The position numbers and the translations under genes were made by a program. A DNA stretch of 64,000 nt from Angiostrongylus vasorum (Eukaryota; Nematoda; Chromadorea; Rhabditida; Metastrongylidae): NCBI GenBank assembly GCA_018806985.1, contig JADANN010000439.1, forward strand, positions 65,001 to 129,000. The letters are read 5' to 3'. Below, piece after piece: positions 33,601 through 46,265 of this stretch. Each line of letters begins with the position of its first letter. Position 1 is the first letter of the stretch. The notes beneath the pieces were generated by a model, which ran no database searches, had not been told where the DNA came from, and worked only from the letters and a program-made list of their open reading frames with translations.

Positions 33601-34708
33601 AAACGTGAATGAGGCAGAAAATAGTGATTTTAAATAAAGACACTGACAAGTAGAGATGAGGAAATGACTTCATTGGAGTACAAAGTCAAAAGATGGACGT
33701 CTCAAAATAGAATTATATGAAGTTCTCAAATACAGGGGTCAAAGAAGGTAGTGTGCAGACGAAGAAGAAATAATGAATTCCAAGGCAGCTAATGATCGAG
33801 AGAATGTCAGTGAAGTTGCGCATTGGAGACAGGAGAAAAAAAAATTTGCAAAGAAAATGATAAGAGTTCTAAGAAGTCTCGGTGTTCCGATGACATGAGA
33901 CTGCTCAGAATTTCACAACCAACGCAATCCGTTGGCAGTATTTTTGAGACTAAACAAACTACGAGGAAATCTTGCAAATGCCTGCTAGTTACCTTTTATA
34001 AGCCTATACCAATGTGGTGCAACTTATATTCCGAACACAACCACGACAATGTGTATCGATTTCAACGCATACACATATCCCTGAACTAATTTACGTTTTT
34101 TAACAACTCCAAACAAATAACTCTGAACTCACCGCGAACACTATTAGTTGGACTAAAACCACTAAAATCTACAAAACTTTGCCAACAGAAGATAAAACTA
34201 CGTTTACTATAGAAAGCAATTCTACTTTTCTTTTCGATGTGAACGAATCCATTTCCGCTTTTCATTTACTTCTTGGCATCGATGCTCTTATCTCGTGAAT
34301 AGCTGAAGTGGCTGGACAAGAGAAATTTCCCACAACACCACTGGATGCTACCCAGAAGTTATCGTAGAATTTAACGACTACCACAGTTGTTAAACTTGAA
34401 ACTTTAGATAAACTGTATTCACCATCAGAACTACAGGGTGAGATCTAGTCCTCTACAGAGTTGTTAAGTACCTAAGAAAAGCATCTAATACACAGAAAAT
34501 TTTGTTTGTTCGTTGCTTACAAAATAATTAACCTCTAAAAAGACGTCATGTTCCGGTAGTTTGTTTTCATCATAGTGTCTTCTTGCACTTTGCCGTATCC
34601 CTATTATTTTCATCCTTTTCTTCCTTTTTCATTTGAATGTGAACATTCGCATTTCATTCGTCCGTTTATCCACTTTATCCTCCATTGCATTCAAAACCTC
34701 ATTTTGCA

Positions 34709-34816
34709 GACGGAAAACAGCTTCGTTGTAAAATGCACCGCAAAACTATCAACCATTCCTAGCTTGAATTTATACAGCATTTCCACTCAAGAACATCCAT
34801 TTTCGCCCCCACCTTG
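34709..34816 (+). CDS. Possible plus-strand terminal exon, unidentified
   Basis: A good acceptor (TCATTTTGCAG) is followed by TENSFVVKCTAKLSTIPSLN and ends EHPFSPPP then stop. The frame is open further upstream (from 34575) but there it is pyrimidine-rich and intron-like. No recognised domain and no clear poly(A) signal. Confidence 0.28.
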
Positions 34817-35112
34817 ACGTCGATGACCGTTATCCACCTTTTGATCTCTAGCTATTAATTTAAAAAACTGTTAGGAGTTATAGACAGTAGAAAAATTAGT
34901 TTTCATTTTTGCGAATTCTTTTGTCCTATTAGAATAAGTTCTTTCAGCTCCCAACTATTTAGTAATGGCTCGAATCAATACATATGTCGTTAGCAGATGC
35001 GCTCTTGCTAATGGAAACACCCTCAGACAGGCATTGATCTAGCTTGAAAACAAAGGGAATTATTCATTAGAATCAGACAATAAAAGTCGGATAATTAAAA
35101 TACCATATCAAC

Positions 35113-35113
<1 letters not shown>

Positions 35114-35164
<51 letters not shown>
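35114..35164. repeat. TA dinucleotide microsatellite
   Basis: About 25 uninterrupted TA units directly left of the 35.2-kb SINE-A. Confidence 0.9.
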
Positions 35165-35166
<2 letters not shown>

Positions 35167-35430
35167 GAGGCGCCCTGCAATGCACACGAGATGACCTCTT
35201 CGCGTTAAGCTCCCACCCAGCGCCCTCCTTCACTCCGGGATAGGCAAATTGACACCAAACTTGTTTGGGAGGATAGCAGCACTGACTCGATGCATCGGTA
35301 GGCCACCGCGAGTCATTGTAAAGCTCAGATATGCATTCAATCTGCTCCAACGATGCTTGAAATGGCGAATGAAAAATTGGAATCGAATGGGTGGTGCATT
35401 CTTCGTGGATTGATCAACGCCGAGATCTTC
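35160..35430 (+). mobile_element. SINE-A copy between two TA microsatellites
   Basis: Body ACACCAAACTTGTTTGGGAG and AGGCCACCGCGAGTCATTG; tail GGATTGATCAACGCCGAG. TA tracts abut both ends (35114-35164 and about 35443-35478). Confidence 0.6.
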
Positions 35431-35441
35431 ATCCTTCATAC

Positions 35442-35442
<1 letters not shown>

Positions 35443-35478
<36 letters not shown>
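35443..35478. repeat. TA dinucleotide microsatellite
   Basis: About 17 TA units to the right of the same SINE-A. Frames across it give artefactual YIYIYI peptides. Confidence 0.9.
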
Positions 35479-35480
<2 letters not shown>

Positions 35481-36424
35481 ACGATTCATCGTTTTTCCCA
35501 ATTTTAATGGAAGTCTGCTGAAGTTCCACGCCATAGCTTGACAACTAAATAATCAAAGTAGACAAGAGATGGAGTACAGAGGGTCACATCGATGTAAAAA
35601 AAATAGTAAATCAAACTTGCTCACTTCCATAGTAGTAGTAGTAGTGCTATATAAACTTGGAATGGAAATTTATTCTATAACTAATTCAGAACGATATGTA
35701 ATATTCTATCGGAATCCTTCGCCATTCTTTTTCGTATTGGATCTTAACCAGAACATAGTATTGTCAAGGTTCTTTACTTTTTCTTTCTCAGTAATTCTGA
35801 TATTGGAAACTTACGAAACAAACATAAAACGACATGAATAGTCAGTCGACCTAAGGAAAAGAGTTGTTAAAAATCCATTGGTCGGCATAAAATTCTAAAC
35901 ATCTGGTGAGCCAAATGGTGAATGAGATGTTGTTTGGAATGTCGTAGTTTGTTAGCAGCATCCGAGTGTTAACATGAGCTTTGCAGAATTGTTTATAGGT
36001 TTTCCGAAAAAGTGAATAAAAAGAGTAATCAGTGAAAAGGAGCTCATAAATATTGAATGGATGAAAGGCGGAATGAATCTACACTAAGAAGGAATGAACA
36101 ATGCTCAGCACTGAAAAAACTTCAAGCGAAGTTGCGCATTGATCACGAATTCTATTTCACCCTGTTATAGTATTCAGTTAGTCTTCATCCAATCGTAAAG
36201 GAACAACATGTTGCATTCGTACTGACAACTAATAGAATAAACTCACTGTTTATTCACTAGTACAGTTGACACTAGTTAGCTACTTAATACTTCACCTGTG
36301 CCCCGTTAGTCATTCAGAAAGTAGCGATATAGCTCTACCGATCCATCAAACTTGTTTATTTCTTGCTTGCACTTATTTTCGTTAGTTTTCTGTATTTTTA
36401 GCAATGTATAACCATGCTGACTGT

Positions 36425-36560
36425 CCCTGTTCATTAATCGAAGACAAATCTGATACCAATTTGCTGACCTGAGAAGAATAAAGAGCTCGGTTAGCATAGG
36501 GTACAGAACCGAGGCTATGACCTGGTCTATATTGCAGGATATTTCTAAGCACTGATCTAA
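36425..36560 (-). mobile_element. SINE-A body/head fragment
   Basis: GACAAATCTGATACCAATTTGC and CGGTTAGCATAGGGTACAG match the body and part of the head; the tail is missing. Confidence 0.35.
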
Positions 36561-37394
36561 GTCCACTCAAAATCCGGAAGAGTCATGACATGTTTTCAAA
36601 AAACGTCACAGTTAACGGAGAAAACGGGAAAATGTTGGGCTATGTACAATAATGGTCTCTTCCACTTTTTTTCTCAAAGACCTTCACATACACCGCAAAA
36701 ACTATTCTGGTAGTTTTATGACCATTTGTAGCAAGATTACCGAAGGTTTTTAGAAACCAACCAAATATGCCATGACTTCCCTGATTTTTGTCTTACTTTG
36801 AACATCTTCAGAAATTCGACGATTTTCAACTAAGAGAAAAACCTGTTTAGAATGTCTCCATGTTACTAACTGGCAAGAAAATATATCTCATCCGATGTTA
36901 AAGAAAAGATGAGGAAAAAGATCAGAAGAAATCATGGTCGTCGTAGACCAAATTGGTCACGGCTAACTCTTTTAAAAATATGTACAGTATTAACAAAAGA
37001 CGTTTAGCGTAAGGCATCTAGGAGAGGAAAGTAAGTTTGGCAAGAAATCAGTTCAGTAACAAAAATAAATAAAAAATAATCAACAATAAAAATAACACAA
37101 AGGAAATATACGCATAAGCAAGAGCGTTGTTTTTTTGTAGATGCTTCAAAATTGAGTCCACATGACAATTTAGGCCATTGGTTTTTAGATTCGTTAGCTT
37201 AAGCTAGGGAGAGTGAAACGCCTTAGTAGAGGTGCCGTCCAATATTCTAGGTAAGACCATTTTTTGGTTCTGAATTGAGTTAACCAAGCCTCCCATCTCT
37301 TTCTTTAGTCACGATTATGGTTCTAAACCTGTCTGAGAACTTCCTTCCAATCCGTGAAGACTGCTGCCTGTCTATTATAAACACCAGAGACACC

Positions 37395-37545
37395 TCAATA
37401 CGGCTATTCTAGGATTCCAGGAAGAATCGATTCGACCAGTATGCAACCACTTTCACAATGATGAAAAAATCTTCAACCAGCAGACAAATATACACATTAA
37501 TTCGAAGGTTTTCGTAGACAACGAATGTGAGGGAAAAGAATGAAC
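37395..37545 (+). repeat. Family C copy, degenerate
   Basis: AGAATCGATTCGACCAGTATGC and TCGTAGACAACGAATGTGAGG in family order; the end is lost. Confidence 0.3.
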
Positions 37546-37619
37546 GTAAGGAGTGATGGGATTCTTATGTAATGTCTAGTCATGTAGAAAAAAATGCATT
37601 CTACTTCATCTCTGATTTA

Positions 37620-37676
37620 GTTCGATATAGAAGTCGGTGAAAAATTTCGTCTGAGATGCGAAGAAGCGGCGGCAAA
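37620..37676 (+). CDS. Short plus-strand exon-like unit with a KFxLRCE motif (copy 2)
   Basis: After CTCTGATTTAG the frame reads FDIEVGEKFRLRCEEAAAK then TGA. It resembles the 27.7-kb unit at the protein level (D-V-x-x-K-F-x-L-R-C-E). Function and parent gene are unknown. Confidence 0.25.
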
Positions 37677-37679
37677 ATG

Positions 37680-39150
37680 ATATTACCTTAATTCGCTATG
37701 GTCACATTAACGAACAAGTACGATACATGAAGAGACCCGATTCCTCCGCATGATACGATGCTCAGTGGAATCCACTCGCCAACGGGTTACAATGCGGGAT
37801 ACTCCCTCAGTCTGTTTATTGTCGTTCTTTGGACGACGGGAGTCACGGAGCCTTTTGCCCAAGAATGTATGTTGAACGAATATGCCTCCGAAATGTGTAG
37901 GGCCATTCACCACAGCACAGCAAAGCAAACCAAAGACAAGAAGCTCATCTAGGTTTAACTGATTATTACGTTTAACCTGGAGACACGCTACGTAGCTCTC
38001 TACAAGCACTGAAGATAAATTATAAAGGCTAAGATTAAGAGAGGCCGATTCCTAACATTAATGTTACTATTTAAAAACAACAGCTCACAAAAATATGAGG
38101 ACATCAATAAAATGTGATTATGACGTTAGTGCGATAAGGAAATGAGGACAAAAATAAGGTTTAGTTCCGCAAACCCCTCAATTCAATGAGTAGAACAAAT
38201 CCTAAATCTGACATAAAACAGAAAAAGCCTTCACAGGTTAGTTTAAAAAGGGAAATATTAGTATTTTTTACGGAGTAGTAAAAAAACCGATGACTAACCG
38301 AAAAGGAAGAAAAGAAGGGTGCAACAATAATGCTTCCAGATGTCCTCAAATGCTCAAAAGAAACAAAGAGAATGTTCTAAGAACTTTAAAACAAAAAAAA
38401 GACCTTCCTAAAAAATACTACGCAAATTTAGTCAATAAATAGCCGAATAAGAGGTTAATGGAGATTTTCTTTAATCCGGTAGGGAATTTGTTGTTACCAG
38501 GACTTACAAGATGTTCTAGAAATTTCGTAGAAGGCAAAACACGTCATCAAAATTTAGCCACTAACTAGTTTTGGGCGAAGTATTTCACGATACAGCATAT
38601 CTCTTCAACTATTTAACAGAATGACATCTATCGTTTAAAGGAACACTTTTTTCCTCATTAAACTCTAACTTCTATGTGTGATAGGCAGCTTAGCACTATA
38701 AAACCTTTCAGAGCTTTTTGTCTTCTCGTTTCATCAATGGCCGTTTTTGCGCTTTAAATCCGTTCTCAGGACGATCTATCATTCGTTCTTCCCCTAGGCG
38801 AAAAACATTCACCGATAAGCTTCATTTTGTTTTTTCCAGATGTTTTGTAGTCATGAAATTTCGAAAGAACGTACCACCATAATTTGCGTCATGTGATAAA
38901 TATTCTCCTTTAATAATCTCTTAGCGTTCAAGTCAATCTTCTCTCTTCAATATTCATAGCTGCAATAGCAGTAGCAGCGCCAGCAGCGGGCAAAGTGTAA
39001 GTGAAATTGTTTTATATCACTAGTGATTAGATTTTAAGCATAAATTCAATAAAAACAGACATCTCAAAGAATATTAAGAGCTTAAAGGGTCGAATAAAGA
39101 ACATCAGTAACTATCTTCCCACCAATGCGGTCGCAAAAATAGAAAGTTGA
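37680..39150. other. Unassigned DNA with weak coding hints
   Basis: A plus frame at 37758-37952 has a signal-peptide-like stretch (SLSLFIVVLWTTGVTEP), and AAIAVAAPAAGK before a GTAAGT at about 38999 resembles a secreted-protein exon. A TATA-like CTATAAAA lies near 38696. None forms a complete gene. Confidence 0.2.
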
Positions 39151-39154
39151 AACG

Positions 39155-39430
39155 AGCCGACGTAGCGCAGCGGTTATGGATGTCCTACAAAAATATCGCC
39201 GCCGTTGTTTCACCGTGCAACATGGCCAAACCAATCCCTCTATTGTTCCGGAGTCGGTAGTTTGGTATCCGACTAATGTGGGAGGACAGCAGTACTGAGT
39301 CATACACAGTAGACACCTCAACTAAGTATATAGGACAGATATGCATTCAGTCACCTCTATAATGTTATGAATGAAGTCGATTGCATGACACATCCTTAAG
39401 GAATTGATCAACATAGAAGTTTTTGCACTT
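39155..39430 (+). mobile_element. SINE-A copy
   Basis: Head GACGTAGCGCAGCGGTTATGG, body GGTATCCGACTAATGTGGGAG, tail GGAATTGATCAACATAGAAG. Confidence 0.5.
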
Positions 39431-39651
39431 CATTAGGCTAAATGTGGACAAATACTTAACTACTTACTAGTATATCATCGCAGGTATTTCAGCCATAGCA
39501 TTTTGAACACAAAAGCATTGAGAGAGTGACAAATCAACAGAAAAGTATCGCTAAAAGTTACAAAGAAAGGGCAAACATGACACGACCGTTGATACATTGA
39601 ATAGACGAAGCAGACCGAATAATTAAAACGACACATCAGGGTAGACGGAAA

Positions 39652-39767
39652 ATGAGAGCAATAAAGCAGCAGAATTACGCTAAGATAGAAATGAACAGCA
39701 TTTACGAGAAGCAGAGACGCACATCGCTTACTGAGCTGATTGGCGATGAGCAGGATATGTGCGGAAG
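39652..39767 (+). CDS. Possible plus-strand first exon, unidentified
   Basis: ATG starts MRAIKQQNYAKIEMNSIYEK followed by QRRTSLTELIGDEQDMCG, and a donor-like GAA|GTATGT ends it. The charged sequence with an RRTS phosphosite-like motif looks coding up to the donor and not beyond it. Downstream exons were not identified. Confidence 0.28.
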
Positions 39768-40129
39768 TATGTATGTTATAGAAACAAGGTCGATGTGTAT
39801 ATATCTAAACATGTACATATTCTTCTATGAGCATTGCCTATATGAGCGGTCTACGTCCAAACATCGACGATCGTATCGCCTGGTGGTTTCCTTGGGTTCC
39901 AGATAAGGTTAAGATGGACTAAAATACCTTTACTAAAACCCAGGTAGATTAGGAAGATGGAGTCATTGGGTCTGCTGTGCTTGATTGACTTTTAATTGAC
40001 ATCAGTCGTATTGATGAACATACAGAAATAAATGTGCTTGATTGTGTCAGGATTGTACTGCGCTTTGTGGATTTATGTAAAGTCTTTCAATCGTATTATA
40101 CAACCGCATAGCGAATGGAAGGTGGTCAG

Positions 40130-40190
40130 CGCCGACCTGTAGCTCAGAGATTTCGCAACAACTCTGGAAGAATTCAATAGGTTACTATAT
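40130..40190 (+). repeat. Possible tRNA-like SINE head fragment
   Basis: GACCTGTAGCTCAGAGATTTCGC resembles a tRNA 5' half with box A, but no box B or acceptor pairing follows, so a tRNA gene is rejected. Confidence 0.25.
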
Positions 40191-41494
40191 ACGGCAAAAT
40201 ATAGTAAAGCTTGAAGAGGGGGCTCATGGATAACCGAAAACAGGAAAGCCATAGACCTCTATACGAAAACGAAAATTGCGACTTTTTCTATCACCTCTAG
40301 CGAGCAACGCCCACTAGGCCATTCGGTGGCCCAAGCATGCGACGACGAAGAACGCAGTGAGATATTAGCGGTGGCCATTCAAAAACTCAGTAACAAGTGG
40401 AACCCAACGAAAACAAGTGGAACCCAACAAAATTAGTGTTCTTCAAATCGAAAACAACACGATTTACGGTCTGTTGAAAGACGCAGTCTAAAAGCACTCT
40501 AAAAAGTACAAAAGTGAAGCGCTGTTAAGTCATTGCCGCAGTGGGGAAAAAAATTAGAAAAAGTATAGGAAATAGGGAAAAATCATCACTTCATAAAATG
40601 CAAGCAGAACGTCAATGACTTCAAACACTAAAGAAAAAGCTTTTTCACTTGAGTTGCCTGGAACGCTAACCCCCCACTGTTTTCAAAAACTCTTTTTGCG
40701 CGAGTACGAATTCAGTTGCATTGTTCATTCGAATCATTAAATGTGAACCACCAGGAATTCACTGAACGGCAAGTCGGTGATTGATCTACACTGACATAAC
40801 TACTAGATGAGTAAATGTCGTCGTGTTCTTCGTATTCGAGGCGGCTTTAAGAACTTTTCTAATTTTGCAATAATCCCACTTTTAACACGATCAGTCCATT
40901 ACAACAAAGAAGTAGCCAAAACGAAACTATTTTTTATTGTCGCTTCATTTGTTTTAGATATTAACCGGGGCATTTTCTAGATTTTGGCCACCTTTCAACC
41001 ACTTGTACTCACAACTTCAAAAAACATAAAGTTTCCCGCCGAAAATTCTAAGAAAAGTGTCAATGTATACCAAAAAAAATGCCTTGATAGTTTCTAATAG
41101 TTGATTTTTTCGCTTTCCACTTGTTTTTTCTCATTTTCCGTCTCATTTGCTCTCTTAATGTAAATATGATTCCGGAGTATCCAATCTGAACGAGGAGATA
41201 TTTGATACTTGTTGAAAGTTCTGAGTCTGCGGCTTGCCAGCTGTCTTCTTCCACACGATTGCCTCTCTAGAGGAGCAGATGAGTGTGAGGAGATAGAATC
41301 AATGCTTCTTTGCAAATATAGTAGCAGCCAGCCCTTCGGGCATGAATGGAAAGAGCACACGAGCGCATAAGAGGTGGATCGACAGAACGCTGTAGAGAGT
41401 GAAGTCGTGAAAGTTGAGCAAAAATCAACAACTGCTCAGCGTTACGATTCATATGTAATATGAACATATAATTCCTCTAGTTGCATCCATACAC

Positions 41495-41775
41495 GGACCG
41501 TATAGCGCAATGGATAGAGATGCCTTTCAGTATACACATGGTCGTTGGTTCGATCCCGCACCATAGGTAAACGACGTCCTCTACGCCTTCGACTTCGCTA
41601 AGTTCGTACCTAAACTATCTTCGAGGACATGAGATATTAGAGAAGTACATAAACAGGCCACCGCAAATCATTCTATACAACAAATACGCATTGGATTTCC
41701 TTTAAAATGCTATGAATGGGATCGAATGCAAGGCATATTTCCAAAGAACTGATGAACACCGAATAATTCATCTTC
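41495..41775 (+). mobile_element. SINE-A copy with the best tRNA-like head
   Basis: CGTATAGCGCAATGGATAGAG (box A) and GTTGGTTCGATCCCGC (box B) are spaced as in a tRNA gene, the clearest evidence that the family is tRNA-derived. No acceptor stem closes, so it is not a tRNA gene. Tail ACTGATGAACACCGAATAATTC. Confidence 0.6.
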
Positions 41776-43876
41776 TGTCCGCCCTTACTTTACATAAGTA
41801 TTAAAAGCACACATTGTGGAGTTGAATGCCTAAGACGGTGCGGACTGACGAAAACAAATAGCTACAGTACAATACGAAGATCATGAATCGGTTGCCCGAA
41901 GTTGCCATTCAAAAAAGCTAGAAAGCACAACGGCTAATAACATTTTAAAAAGGTTTCCAAAACTCTCAAATGTCATTTCATTCGACCTACTGCAAGTACT
42001 ACTAGTAGTTCCATAGCCGAATGCTATGACCTTATCTCAGTGAATCTATGCTTTTAAAAACTAAACGTTTAAGGTTACCGTCTAAAGTGCCGATGGTTTA
42101 GATCTCGGGGGAACGACGGCGTTAGCCAAAGATTTCCTATCTTGCTGATCGTTGAGGGGAATAGAACTATGAAAAATAGGCAGCCTATTAAGAAAATATT
42201 TCAGGAAAAAAAGACGAAAAACTTATTACTGAATTTTCTAAAAGTTTCAACATTTCTTAAATTTAATTAGCAATGGTGGTGAGATGCTTAGATTTACCCC
42301 CAGTGGAAATACTGTATGACAAAGTAAGGTTATTTGATAGGTTCTATCCGGTTCTAACCGCTAAACTGTTTTCCTTCACTAAAACGAAGTCCTAAGCGCA
42401 ATGAAGGAAGAAATGGGTAAACAGACGAATGACAATAGAAGTTCACACATATGAGTGAAAAAACGAAGAATACAATGAAAATGAAAAAGGAAAGACAGAA
42501 AACGACGAAAACACTGTAATGAAAAGCAAGCAAGGACGATAAGAAACATAGTGAGCGGTTTAAAAAAAGTGCTTAGGTCTTGAAGAAAATGGAGGCACGT
42601 GGGAGGGTGTACCAGTGGAATACGGTAAATTTGAGAAAAAAAGTTAAGCTGAATTAAATGAGCACGTAACACTTGTTCGCTCGCATACTTTCGCATGAAA
42701 TGACTCCCTTAGGAAACAACAGCCTGAAGAAAAGAACTACAAATACGCTTTCTATGTAAAGAATGTCAACAGAACCAATAACTTCATGCGTTGAGACGAG
42801 CACGTTCGATTTCCAACAATCTGGAGGAGAATTTTCATTCAAAGCAAAAGCTCAAATGACAAGATAAAGGGAATGGATTTCAAAGGACGGGGGGAACAAA
42901 GTTGATATGTTAAAAGTTTTATGCGGATCATAAAAAAACAGAAAATGAGAAAAAATGCCTTGACTAGTAAGAAAACTTATTAGTATTCATCGTACTAGTA
43001 ATGTTCGTTCTAGAATCTTGGAAAAACTCCACAAAAACTCTAAATTGAAGTTGAGTACAAAGCACATAGTTCATTTCTTAAACATAAACTACCTTTACTC
43101 AGGATAAGCATAACATAACACGCTACTTACGCGTGTGACCAACCCCACCTGCCTATATGGCCGAGCTCGGACAGCTAGTCGAGAGATAGCTGGAGCTGCC
43201 TAGCCCAGCCCATCTTAGCCAAAAATAGCTTGCGCCAAAAACAATAAAAATAAGGAGTCTCGTATGCACAATACAACGATTTTCGCATTTCTCAAGGGAT
43301 CGAAGCCCACGACGGAGCGGTTTCAGTAACGAAATTGGGACGAATGGCAAGTTTACTGGTAACAGAGTTAACGTGTTTTTGAGTGTTGCGTTATTGAACG
43401 CCATACAAGAAAGCTCTCTGCTGTATATCTTTAGAGTGAGACAATTTTGCTACGGAAATGTTTTGGGAACCACCGCGAATAGTAAAATTTAGTGCGGAGA
43501 AAATTTTCAACCAGGAAGGCAAATGTGTAAAGCTGTCGATACAACTCACTGAAAGCTTTAAGACCTTAATCACTTGAAAAGAATTTAACCCTCAACAGCT
43601 TTTAAAGAGTATTACAGGAAATTTCCATTGTCATGCTGCTACGTGTTCTTCCACAGCACTATGGAAACCTCGGAAAAATTGCCATCATTATGAGTGACGA
43701 CGACTAAACATTTTTAGAAATGATGTAATTATGAGGAAAAAGTGGCAGAAAATGACAGGAAAATAAAAAAGAAGACAAAGGGAAATGGAAAATGCTTTGT
43801 TACTTGCCAATGTATGAAAAGGAAATGCACTCATTTTTTAGTGGTGAAATATTATCACATCGATAAGATTAGGATA

Positions 43877-44390
43877 AGATTGGCGTTGATCAATCCCTGA
43901 CGTGTGCGCCATGAATTCGACTCCATTCCTCACATCATAGAGGTGAATCCAAGCAAATTTCACTTATTTGGGGGATTTCTTTCAAACTACTGATGTATAA
44001 ATCCAGGTTAAGAGAAAGCAAAACGAGTGACCCGCATGGTGCGGTGGTGAACGCGTTAGCCTCCGGAAAAAAGAAAGAGCGCGTTCGATCCTCACAGACT
44101 ACCTGCGGTGCGGAATTTTGCAAACATCTCAGCATCACTGTGGTTATCAATTCAGTATTTTTATAATCTTACATATTGTATATCCTTATAATATATTTGT
44201 ATAACTACATAGTAAACATTGTAAATTGAACACTCTCAGTGTTTCCTTCTTCCCAGATAAGTCTTTTATCAATCTGGCGACTTTGGAGGAATGGACAGCT
44301 TAGTATTCCCTAAGCGCAGTATCGAACCAACGACTATCTGTGTATTCCAGGGCGCACAACTAAACACTACGCTATATGGGCCCCCAAAAT
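43877..44390 (-). mobile_element. SINE-A copy interrupted by a SINE-B insertion
   Basis: Tail GGCGTTGATCAATCCCTGACG at 43880 and body/head from CCCAGATAAGTCTTTTATCA (44255) to CTAAACACTACGCTATATGG (44360) are in the right order but separated by about 280 bp that include a plus-strand SINE-B (44010-44160). Confidence 0.45.
44010..44165 (+). mobile_element. SINE-B copy nested in SINE-A
   Basis: ACCCGCATGGTGCGGTGGTGAACGCG, box B GCGTTCGATCCTCAC, tail TTTTGCAAACATCTCAGCATC. Best box B of the family. Confidence 0.55.
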
Positions 44391-44882
44391 CTAGAAATGC
44401 TCTTCAACCTTCAGCCTAATTTCTTGAATTTTTTGTAACTTCCTGAGGAATAAATCTACAATGCAAGTTCTAAGCTAACAAAAGAACACTGATTATTTTT
44501 CACATTACAGTACTTTCATGGTAAAATGGAACGGTAAGGGTTTTTTGGCCGGAGAAAAGCAGACGATACTTAGATAATGTCATGGTATTCAAAAATCCAA
44601 CGAATTACTGATTTTGAGAAAAAATCTCGAAACCCAAAACAATGAAGAATGAAGCCAGTATCCGACTTCCGAGCAATGAAGTACTTAAAAACTATCGCGA
44701 AAGAACGGGATTCTTCATTCTTCCACTGTCTCTAAGGAATTGCTTGCTATCTTCGACGTTATTGTTTTCATCGGCCGTGAATACTGACAAGCCATGAAAT
44801 TAAATGAAATCAGCTAGCAAGACAGCTTACACAAATTGAGAACGAATAGTGCTACTAGCATAAAAAAAACCAAGACCAGGTT

Positions 44883-45150
44883 AAAAAACAGTGGCTGGAG
44901 GAGCCATGCAACACACATATGATCGATAGTTCGATCTCACAACTTCGGATAGCCAAGCCCCCACTCCTGGGACAAAAAAAATGTGCCAGACTTTTTTGGA
45001 AGGATAAGAACCTCCGGAATTATGAATCGTTAGAGCCACCAGGTCATTTTACAAAAGAAAATATGCATTCACCCACATATACTGAAGTGTTCATTGAGCT
45101 ACGCATGGCGTGTCTGTAAGGGGTTGATCGCCTCCGAAGGAGGGAAGAAA
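44883..45150 (+). mobile_element. SINE-A copy
   Basis: Head ACAGTGGCTGGAGGAGCC and box B-like GATAGTTCGATCTCAC; tail GGGGTTGATCGCCTCCGAAG. Confidence 0.5.
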
Positions 45151-46044
45151 AACCGAAAATACATCGTCGTGCAGCACCACAGAAAGCCGGGAGATGTAGA
45201 TGGTATAGGATCCTCAAAATGAATACTTTGCTAATCGATAACCTTGAGTTTAACTTTGCCTATAGCACCGTTATTGTAAAAAACTGGCTGACTGAAAGGC
45301 TAAAACAAGGACCTCGATTGGTTGGGTGGATAGCAACTGAGCCCCCTGAAAATGGAAATGAAATGAATGAATGAAATGAAAATGAGTGAACGGATAACTA
45401 TGGAAAGAAAAAGAATGATGGGAAGCATGGTGTAAGTTGAAAAAATACGGCGTAATAATGAGAATATAAATGGGGCAACCAAGAAAAAAAAGTGAAAAAG
45501 GAAAACAAGGATAAAGTTTTTGTGTTATAAAAAGATGATCATTTGGGTATTCAGAATTTAGCAGTACTATGGATTACGGTACTGGCACACCAATCACTGC
45601 ATTATACAGTATTTTCTTCAATTTGAATAGCGTATTTCTTTGAAAAGCCAGCATTTCTATGATAGTTTCAAGCAATCGAAAACAACATTAGCCAAATCAT
45701 TGAGTTCTAATGAACCGATCTCTGTCTACCCTAAAGCTGTTTTAACCCAAAGGTAGTCTTTTTCACTCACCATCACTATGCATCTTTTTTCTTGCATTGG
45801 CGTTTTATATGTAACTTCTAACAACAAATATTATCAAAATAAAAAAGAACAAGAATATCTACAAGATTTCAAATTGGTAACGACTCTGTCGTGGATAGAC
45901 AATGTTGGTGGGTGTCGAACAACAATGTAAAGTGTTCAATTCATCTGAGTGCCCTTCATGTCATAAGTGCAAGCCAAGCTCACTGAATAGCTCTCGCATG
46001 ATACAAAAACTAGTGAAGATTTCACTAGTAAAGGACAAAGGATA

Positions 46045-46265
46045 AAGTGTAGAGCGTTGACCATTCCTTTTAGGATGAGAAATTTTTTTTATTCGACACC
46101 ATTAAGCACTTTGATTTACGGGAGTCTACCACTGTATCAAGTCAGCTGTTTTTCTTCTCCACTTCAAATCTCATACCGACCTGAAGAACCTGGAAGTACG
46201 GAGAGCTTAGTTTCTTCAGTGTTCCAGTTTGGGCAAAGGACTATATTGCAGGACAACCTTAAATG
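46045..46265 (-). mobile_element. SINE-A copy, degenerate
   Basis: GAGCGTTGACCATTCCTTTTAG, ATTAAGCACTTTGATTTACG and TGTATCAAGTCAGCTG follow the order of the family. Confidence 0.35.

Noticed and set aside
41500..41570. Possible tRNA gene
   Set aside because: Box A and box B are present, but there is no 7-bp acceptor stem and the sequence continues as SINE-A body.
42379..42696. 105-aa minus-strand ORF rich in Phe/Leu/Cys, like a membrane protein
   Set aside because: It is the complement of an A/G-rich stretch; hydrophobicity is a by-product of TTT/CTT codons and no splice sites or motifs support it.
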